The position numbers were made by a program, and so were the translations under genes. Of a DNA stretch of 64,000 nucleotides, positions 57,672 to 64,000 are shown one piece after another. This stretch comes from Tanytarsus gracilentus. Lineage: Eukaryota; Arthropoda; Insecta; Diptera; Chironomidae. The notes beneath the pieces were generated by a model. The model was given only the letters and a program-made list of their open reading frames with translations, did no database searches and was not told the origin of the DNA. Each line of letters begins with the position of its first letter. Position 1 is the stretch's first letter. The stretch spans positions 434,001 through 498,000 of the forward strand of contig JAXRKN010000026.1 in NCBI GenBank assembly GCA_038502055.1, given 5' to 3'.

Positions 57672-58681
57672 ATGAATTTTCACTTGAAGCGTCATCGAAA
57701 GCTTTCGGAGGTGCTGCATGTTCCCGAAGGCTTGCAAGAACTAATGACAGACATTGCGCGTGAAGTTTTGCGCTATCAACCATCAAATATCGAAGTATTT
57801 ATTGCCGATTATTTGGAAGCGATGGTTTTAACTCGAGAACTTTATTACGTGAGTGAAAGAACAGTCGATGACATTTTGAGTCAGAGCATGCACTTGCAAG
57901 CGATGATGAAGAAAACTGGCGTACCATTCTCACAATCTAATGCTGCCATTCGACTTGTAATGGAGTCGGTTAAAACGCATTCAGCAAATTCAGAGCACAT
58001 TAAAGAATTGGACATTGTCAATCGCTTAATAAATGAATTAAATTTTACAATTGATCAAGCTCGAAATGCAACTGAAATTATTGAGAATCTTTGGTGCCAT
58101 TATTACAATCAGAATAAAAATTATGTGCTTAAATATCAAACGAAACTCGATGGAAATGACGCGGTTCAACACACACTGTCACTGCATAGACGATCGGACA
58201 TTGCACCTCAAAGCGAAATCAAACTCAAAGATTATTTCGAGAAAAGGACAAATACTCTTCAGGATTTTGAGAAAGGTTCAAAAATGTATTGGAGCTCTCC
58301 AAATTTTCAAAATCGAGAGAGAGCCGCAAATTTAATTCAAGCTTGGTATCGAGGTAGAATTTATACTTTTGAATTTATAAACAATTCTAAATTAATTTTT
58401 AAGGTGCCGTCGTTCGTCGAAATGCTCGTGAAATTGTCAAAGCTGCAGCCAAAATTCAAGCAGGTTTCAAAGGATTCAAAACTCGTCAAGAATTGCACGA
58501 AACTCTAAAATCATCACGTGTTGATAACAAGAAACGTCAAGAAGCTGCATTGAAAATTCAAAGTTGGTATCGATCGTGCGTCATTAGACGAAATTTCAAA
58601 ATTGAACGGCATGCAGCAACGGCTATTCAAGCTCATTTCCGTGGCTATCTCACTCGTAAAAAAATTAAAGAAGAAAAATAA
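57672..58681 (+). CDS. RIIa-domain plus IQ-motif protein (SPA17/CABYR-like)
   Basis: The coding sequence joins 57672-58353 and 58404-58681 around a 50-bp GT-AG intron, giving 319 residues. An RIIa-type dimerisation/docking domain (VPEGLQELMTDIAREVLRYQ) at about 17-55 is of the kind that binds A-kinase anchoring proteins in cilia and sperm. A helical middle follows. About four IQ motifs fill the C-terminal third (AANLIQAWYRG, AAAKIQAGFKGFKTR, AALKIQSWYR, ATAIQAHFRGYLTRKK) and should bind calmodulin. The domain order resembles SPA17; the fly gene igloo is another possible relative, which I cannot decide. The frame is open from an ATG at 57516, but those 52 extra residues look unlike protein domains, so I prefer 57672, just before the RIIa domain. 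AATAAA follows at 58715. Confidence 0.85.
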
Positions 58682-58714
58682 AAATTCAACGTTTTTTTAA
58701 TAATTGAAATCACC

Positions 58715-58720
58715 AATAAA
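58715..58720 (+). terminator. Polyadenylation signal of the RIIa/IQ gene
   Basis: AATAAA 34 bases after the TAA stop. Confidence 0.45.
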
Positions 58721-59789
58721 TTAAAATTCAGAAAAGAAAACTTTTTAAGAAAATTATTTATTCATTTTGGTGGTGGCAATTAAGATATCATTAAAGATGA
58801 ATTTTCATTATGAGCGACCACATAAATAAAAGAGACGACAACAATAAATAATTAGCATTTAAATTAAAAATCTTTCATGGTCCATTCTGGTTTTTGTGTG
58901 CGGGAAGATAGAAAAAAAAAGACAGAAGGGTCCTGAAGGCTGCTGCTGAAAAAATCCATTAACGCGATAAGAAAATTGAAAAAAAGAGAAGACGAAAAAT
59001 CCGGAAAAGTCTGCCGCCAAGTCAACTCGCCAACTGGAAAATTGTTGATGTAATTTTTTCACTCTGCTCCTATTAAAACATAATTTTCGCATCGCATATA
59101 TATTTTAATGATTGATGGACATATTTTTCTGGGGGAAAAAAGAAATTAAAATTGTTTCTTTATCGCTTCCTTCGCAAACATTAAAAATTTAAATTGAGAA
59201 TAATTTGTCAAAATGAAAAAACTTTCAATCGCTTCCAGTGAAACGAACACACACAATTTTTTCCATTGAATCATCAAAATTTTGATCCCAAAGATAGTTT
59301 CTATATATATGTTTGTTAAATAAAATCTAACAAATTTTAATTGTGTAAACCCTACCTACATCCATCGAACACATAATTAATGATTTTTAGCTCTGTCTGT
59401 CAAACGTAAAATTTCTTCACGAGATAAATGAATTTCGTGTAAGAAATGTGTGAGCAGTATTGTGAAATACTTTCTTTTTGTTTATTTCATAAATAAAACA
59501 TGAAAAGGAAATTGAAAGAAAGTGAGAAATTGAACCCTAAATATTTAAATTCTCAAATGCAATGACTGACCATCATTAATTTAATTTGTTGAATCAGTTT
59601 GATGGAATTTTTTATAGGGGTCGAATTGCCAAACATGCAACATTTGGTGTCGTTGATTTGATGGAAAATTTAAACGGTTATAATTAAAATTTTCAACAAT
59701 TTACTTGGTATTAATTTTCTCAACTTATAAAATCTAAAACTTACTGAAAAAAATATTCTAAAAAAATCAATTTTTCGCTTTTCTTCTTA
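58721..59789. other. Convergent intergenic region
   Basis: Lies between the 3' ends of the RIIa/IQ gene (+) and Pex5 (-). It is A/T-rich, and I see no gene or clear repeat in it. Confidence 0.6.
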
Positions 59790-59795
59790 TTTATT
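59790..59795 (-). terminator. Polyadenylation signal of Pex5
   Basis: TTTATT on the + strand, which is AATAAA on the coding strand, about 80 bases past the Pex5 stop. Confidence 0.4.
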
Positions 59796-59876
59796 AAGAA
59801 AAATAAAAGTAAATGATTATAATTAATTATTAAACGTCCCAAACCTTCGCGTAAATAAAATTTTTTAGCAATGTTT

Positions 59877-61745
59877 TTAACCTTGCATTCCAAATTCTTT
59901 ATTCAGAGATTCCAAATCCCTTTTATCCACAAAGTCTTGCAATCCATGCTTGCCCATTAGCGAAATCGTCATTCTCAAAGTCGTCCATAGTGTCTCTGAC
60001 ATTTGACTTTGTACATTTTCAATGTTGATTCCAGCTCGTTGCTTGGAAGTGGCTTGATGATTGAGTGCGAGCAGAAGATGCTCAGCTGCTTCTTTATACG
60101 ATTTTAAATTAATGCAAACGACGCCGACATTATATCGAGCTCTAATAAATCCAGGTTCAATCTCTAATGCGCGTTGATAAGCGCCAACAGCATCAACAGG
60201 TTTATTGCCATTGGCATAGCTCGCACCTAATCGGTTCCACAATTTTGCATTGTCGGGTGAAATTTGCACGGCAGCCTGGAAGCAATCAACGGCTTTATCA
60301 TATTCAGATGATAAATTAAAGAGGACGCCAAGCGCCTCCTGAACGTCTGGATCAAAAATTTCAGTTTGGGCATTTTGTTGAACGGCCTTCAGGAAGAGCT
60401 CTTGCGTGATCTCAAGTTCCATTCCTCGAATTCTGGTGCTCGTGAGTTCCTCAATTCCGACCGGCTCTTCGCCCTCGTTCTGAATTAAATTTGCATATTT
60501 TGGATTTGCTCGCATCCACTGATTGAGCATTTTTAGTGCGAGGTTCTGATAGCTCTCATTTGTGTAGGATATTGCGAGGGACATCAAGACTTTGAGGTTT
60601 GTCGGATTCAAGTCAAGGGACTTCTTTAAGGCAGCTATTGCATTGGGATCTTTTTCATTTTCTGCCTGAGAAGTGCCTAGTAATTCCCATGCCTCTGCAT
60701 TCTCAGGCTCTTGTTTGACCGCACTCTCAAAACACAATACGGCACTCGGGATGTCGCCATTCTGCAAGAATGCTTTTCCCTTTTCCAATGCATTTTCAAC
60801 ATCAATCATTGGATTTTTCTCATCGAACTTGTACTCTTTGTATGGATCATAATACTCGGAGAAATCATTGAGCCATGGATGGCCGCTATTATTTTCTTCC
60901 GACAACTTTTTCCACTCATCCTGGAGTCGATCCCAAAACTCTTTGTTATATTGATCGTTGTACTCTTCTTCTGCCTTCTTATTGTCCTCAAATGCCTGTG
61001 CCCACTCCTCACCGTCAGATTTAACCTTTTCAACTGACTTTTGTTCGATATCCTTAAAAAAATCATTTGCAGTTTGCTGATCATTGAAAAAGTTCTCACT
61101 TCCGGTATTTTGAAGTTGTGCAGTTGATGGAAAGTACCGACTGTAGTCTGGACGTTGATAAGGACGATAACTGCCCTGGCTCGTCGACGCGCCCTCATTA
61201 AATCCCCACACGTCTTGAGACGGCGTTGCGAGAGACTTTTGCCAAAATTCAGCCATTGATGTGTCGGTCGGCCACAATTGTGCGCTGGACGTATCCTTAA
61301 TGACCTCATTGATTTTCGGTGCCATTTGAGGCTGTGGAATTACTTTATCCATCTCACGCATCTCATTGAGCAGCATGTCCATCCTAAAAGTCTGCAATCA
61401 TTTGCAAGATTTTAATTATCATGCACTTCCATTATCAAAGTACCAAAGTCAAGGCAACGTCACCAGATATGAATTTAAATTATGTAAGATGCCGCATAAT
61501 TAACTCATAACTTGCACTTGAGACCGTTATGATTTTCAAAAAAAACCTATCGGTGACAGAACCTTGTCTCTCGCTCAAAGGTCATAACATTTTCAACTTA
61601 CATTTTCAGGCTGAAAATTAATGTCGCGGAAATTGGCCGAAACTCCATCGTCGCGAAGCGCTGTATCGTTGGTCAATTGAGTGGCCATCCGCATAAGCGG
61701 ATTAGCTCCTCCACACTCATTCTCGAGGAGGTCCTTAAAGTTCAT
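59877..61745 (-). CDS. Pex5: Peroxisomal targeting signal 1 receptor Pex5
   Basis: Cycling receptor that binds SKL-type C-terminal signals in the cytosol and docks cargo at the peroxisome through Pex13/Pex14. Exon 1 is 61745-61602 (48 codons, donor GTAAGT); exon 2 is 61391-59877, after a 210-bp intron. The product is 552 residues. The start MNFKDLLENECGGANPLMRM carries the conserved Cys11, the residue whose monoubiquitination drives receptor export. Pentapeptides of the WxxxF type (WAQAF at about 178, WLNDF at about 221) are Pex14-binding motifs. Tetratricopeptide repeats run from about 247 to the C-terminus, for example ENAEAWELLGTSQAENEKDP and NAKLWNRLGASYANGNKPVD. Length is slightly below the usual 600 or so, the shortening being in the disordered N-terminal half. 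It is head-to-head with the dehydratase gene. Confidence 0.95.
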
Positions 61746-62226
61746 TTTAATCAAAAATAAAATAATAAAAAATTCACTTTCACTGCTGTTGCTAGCAGAG
61801 AAATTTCGTGAATATTGTAAACATTAGAGAGGGTGACCAGAGAAGAATTTAAAATAAGGGGAAGCAATCTACGGCTGTAGAAGAATTTGGTAAAGAACCT
61901 GCTTGTGGATGTTTGAAGCGCATCACGTGTGATGATTAAAAACATATTGATGGTTTAGAATTTAAACTTTTTACCTGCATAAAACTTTGAAATAAGTTTT
62001 AATTCATTTTAAGAGTTGAAATATTCTAATTAGAAGCATGCTTTCTTGACGGACAGAAAAAATAGATTAAAGCAATTCCATTGGATACATATACAAGTTA
62101 AAGAAATTCTATCGGATTTTTTGTGTACATTTAGCCGAAAAAAACAAGTGGAAGGGAAAATAAAATATTTTTAAAATGAATTTATTAAATAAAGTTACTA
62201 AAATTGTGATTTTTAACAGATGCACC
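61746..62226. promoter_or_regulatory. Shared upstream region of Pex5 and the dehydratase gene
   Basis: The two genes diverge from a 481-bp gap, or 710 bp if the dehydratase starts at 62456. This suggests a bidirectional promoter. I recognise no core promoter element. Confidence 0.4.
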
Positions 62227-62814
62227 ATGCTACAAAAATGTAATTATAAAACCACGTGTCATTTTTCAGTTAAATTTATTTTTTTATAAAAATAATTCTT
62301 ATGTTACATTTTAATCATTTTCTATGTTTCAATGATGATTTCCCCTTCTTTTTTACATACCAGTTGAATATAGTCGGTGCGCATGTGTTGGTGCCTTCAT
62401 CAAACGAGATTTCATTCCTGTTACTCATAATCGTCAGTACAGCAAGAGAATTAAGATGGTAAATGAAAGTAATTGCAGTTTTAAAAAAAGTTTTTTAATT
62501 TTTATTAAATTTTTAAGGCGAAATTGAGCGAACAAGAAAGGACTGAACTACTTCAACCACTCATCACGTCAGGCGGTTGGAAAATGGTCGAGGGAAGGGA
62601 TGCAATTTACAAGGAATTTTTATTTAAAGATTTTAATGAATCATTTGGATTCATGACACGCGTTGCACTCGTAGCCGATAAAATGGATCACCATCCCGAA
62701 TGGTTTAATGTGTACAATAAAGTGCAAGTGACAATGTCCACTCACGATTGCAGCGGTTTATCAGCGCGCGATATAAAAATGGCAAAATTTATGAATGAGA
62801 TTACAAAAAATTAG
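62227..62814 (+). CDS. Pcd: Pterin-4a-carbinolamine dehydratase (PCD/DCoH)
   Basis: Regenerates tetrahydrobiopterin by dehydrating the 4a-carbinolamine formed by aromatic amino acid hydroxylases. The core exon 62518-62814 encodes AKLSEQERTELLQPLITSGG, the motif DAIYKEFLFKDFNESFGFMT and the active-site stretch KMDHHPEWFNVYNKVQVTMS, the full family length of about 99 residues. The obvious ATG at 62456-62458 is the last codon before a GTAAAT donor. Upstream, the frame is open back to a good acceptor (TACATACCAG, exon from 62364). A short exon 62227-62239 (ATG CTA CAA AAA T, donor GTAATT) joins in phase. That three-exon model gives 134 residues with a basic N-terminus ending HNRQYSKRIKM, like a mitochondrial presequence. 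The cytosolic short form from 62456 is the alternative. AATAAA is at 62842. Confidence 0.85.
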
Positions 62815-62841
62815 AATCTTTATCAAGGTCAAGAGAGTAAC

Positions 62842-62847
62842 AATAAA
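62842..62847 (+). terminator. Polyadenylation signal of the dehydratase gene
   Basis: AATAAA 28 bases after the TAG stop. Confidence 0.45.
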
Positions 62848-63308
62848 TTATAAGCGTTTACTGAAAATAGCATTTAAGATTTTTCCTCATCTGGATTTAA
62901 TTTTTCGACCTCATAGATTTGTCTTTTCTAGAAAATCACAAATCGCTCGTTATTGGATCATGCTGTCGTCAACATAACTTTCTCTTAACTTGCAATGCTT
63001 TCGCAATTTTTTCGAGTGTTTTAGCATGTAATTGTTAAAGGTCTTTCCTTGGTATGCAGTTCATAACTGAAAAATATTTCGAATTAATTTGGCGACTCTT
63101 TAAAGCCCTAAAAATTGTCAATTTTAACTTTTCCTTCATTACATTTCGTTTAAATTTTTCAAATTTATTTCTGATAATTTTAAACCAATTTTTATCTCAA
63201 TAATTTACTGGACACTCAAAATTCAAATTTTCTCGATAGTGTAGAAGTGTCGTAAATTTTTACTAGAAAGAAAGAAAACAAAGATTTAAAAAAGTCAAAA
63301 ATAAAAAA
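62848..63308. other. Gap between the dehydratase and RING-protein genes
   Basis: A 461-bp A/T-rich stretch between two + strand genes, presumably holding the RING gene's promoter. I see no recognisable element. Confidence 0.5.
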
Positions 63309-64000
63309 ATGTTTTGTTGTCTTATTTGCCTTTGCTCACTTGAATTCTCAGAAGATTCATCGGTCACTAGTAAGGACTGTGGTCACGTATTTCATTCAAA
63401 ATGCATAGCAACATGGCTACAAACGTGAGAATTAGCGAAAATATTTGTAACTTCAAAGTGAATTAAGAAAATTTTTAACACTCCAGAAATCCACAACATC
63501 AGAGTTGTCCAAAGTGCAGACGACGAATAACTGAATCGAGTCTAATTAAACTTTACTTCGGTAAATCTTCAAACAGCGATGATCAGGATGAATTAAAGCA
63601 GGAAATTGACGATCTGCTGGATGAGAGTGGAAATTGTAGGAATAGAATTCAGATGCTAATGCAAGAAATGAACAAGAATGTAAGAAATTTAATTAGGTGG
63701 GAGTTAATATAGAACAGAATTAATTTTAGAAAAGAATTAATTTAAAAAAATTAAATTAAAAATTCTGTTAAAATTAAAAAGTACCAAGTTAATTTTTAAT
63801 TTAAATTTTTTTATAATAATTAAAATTAGGAAAGACTTGAACGAATTTTGCCACACACAATTAATTAAATAGTCACAATTTTTTAGGTAAGCACGATTGC
63901 TCAAAATGCGCGAGATATTGCGGCAAAGAAAAGGAAACTGGTGACAACGAAGGATCATGACCATATTGTGCTTAAACACCCGGCAATTTTACTATCTCGC
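63309..64000 (+). CDS. RING-finger E3 ligase, TRAIP/nopo-like (5' part)
   Basis: Exons 63309-63424, 63487-63679 and 63887 to the window end are joined by short GT-AG introns in consistent phase. An amino-terminal RING-H2 finger has C4-x2-C7, C24, H26, H29, C32 and C46-x2-C49. It is followed by SSLIKLYFGKSS and the start of a helical, probably coiled-coil, segment (DELKQEIDDLLDESGNCRNR, IQMLMQEMNKN). A RING directly at the N-terminus, a xxIxKLYF motif and a coiled coil are the layout of TRAIP/nopo, an E3 ligase acting at stalled replication forks and in innate signalling. The family assignment is by layout and short motifs only. The frame is still open at 64000, so the gene is truncated. Confidence 0.8.

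Noticed and set aside
1..64000. CRISPR arrays, operons, prophage or integron structures
   Set aside because: The window is eukaryotic with spliced genes; no regularly spaced short repeats with unique spacers were seen.

Overview
The window is AT-rich nuclear DNA of an insect. Long introns, GT-AG splice sites and eukaryotic polyadenylation signals are visible throughout. The dominant gene is the COUP-TF-type orphan nuclear receptor seven-up (svp). Both the type 1 and the type 2 carboxy termini known from Drosophila can be read, so a dipteran is likely; a midge or other nematoceran is my guess. Exon structures were read by eye from splice sites, reading phase and protein similarity; no search was run.

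Layout: 1-5685 is upstream non-coding DNA. svp runs on the + strand from about 5.7 kb to about 37.9 kb: exon 1 (to 6301), exon 2 (10591-10740), exon 3 (22942-23356), exon 4 (23424-23563 for type 1, read through to 24159 for type 2), exon 5 (35901-36058) and exon 6 (36167-36283). The summed exon lengths keep one frame in both isoforms. Intron 2 carries a near-perfect 3.04-kb tandem duplication (13311-19389). Intron 4 carries two nested Transib-like transposons with intact inverted repeats and 5-bp target duplications (25807-27237 and 25974-26762) and an A-rich low-complexity block near 29 kb. About 37.9-57.5 kb is a gene desert holding a TA-flanked element with a 120-bp tandem repeat (47884-48634). 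AT-rich hairpin elements ending in GGGATG-like sequence are scattered through introns and desert.

From 57.5 kb the window is gene-dense: an RIIa plus IQ-motif protein (+), the peroxisomal import receptor Pex5 (-), a pterin-4a-carbinolamine dehydratase (+) that shares an upstream region with Pex5, and the 5' part of a TRAIP/nopo-like RING protein (+) cut by the window end.

Main points for a second look: a 186-codon coding-like frame directly downstream of and in frame with the svp type 1 stop; the missing in-frame ATG at the expected svp start; the nested Transib-like pair; the tandem duplication, which doubles two nuclear-receptor half-site clusters; and a probable N-terminally extended, possibly mitochondrial, dehydratase isoform.
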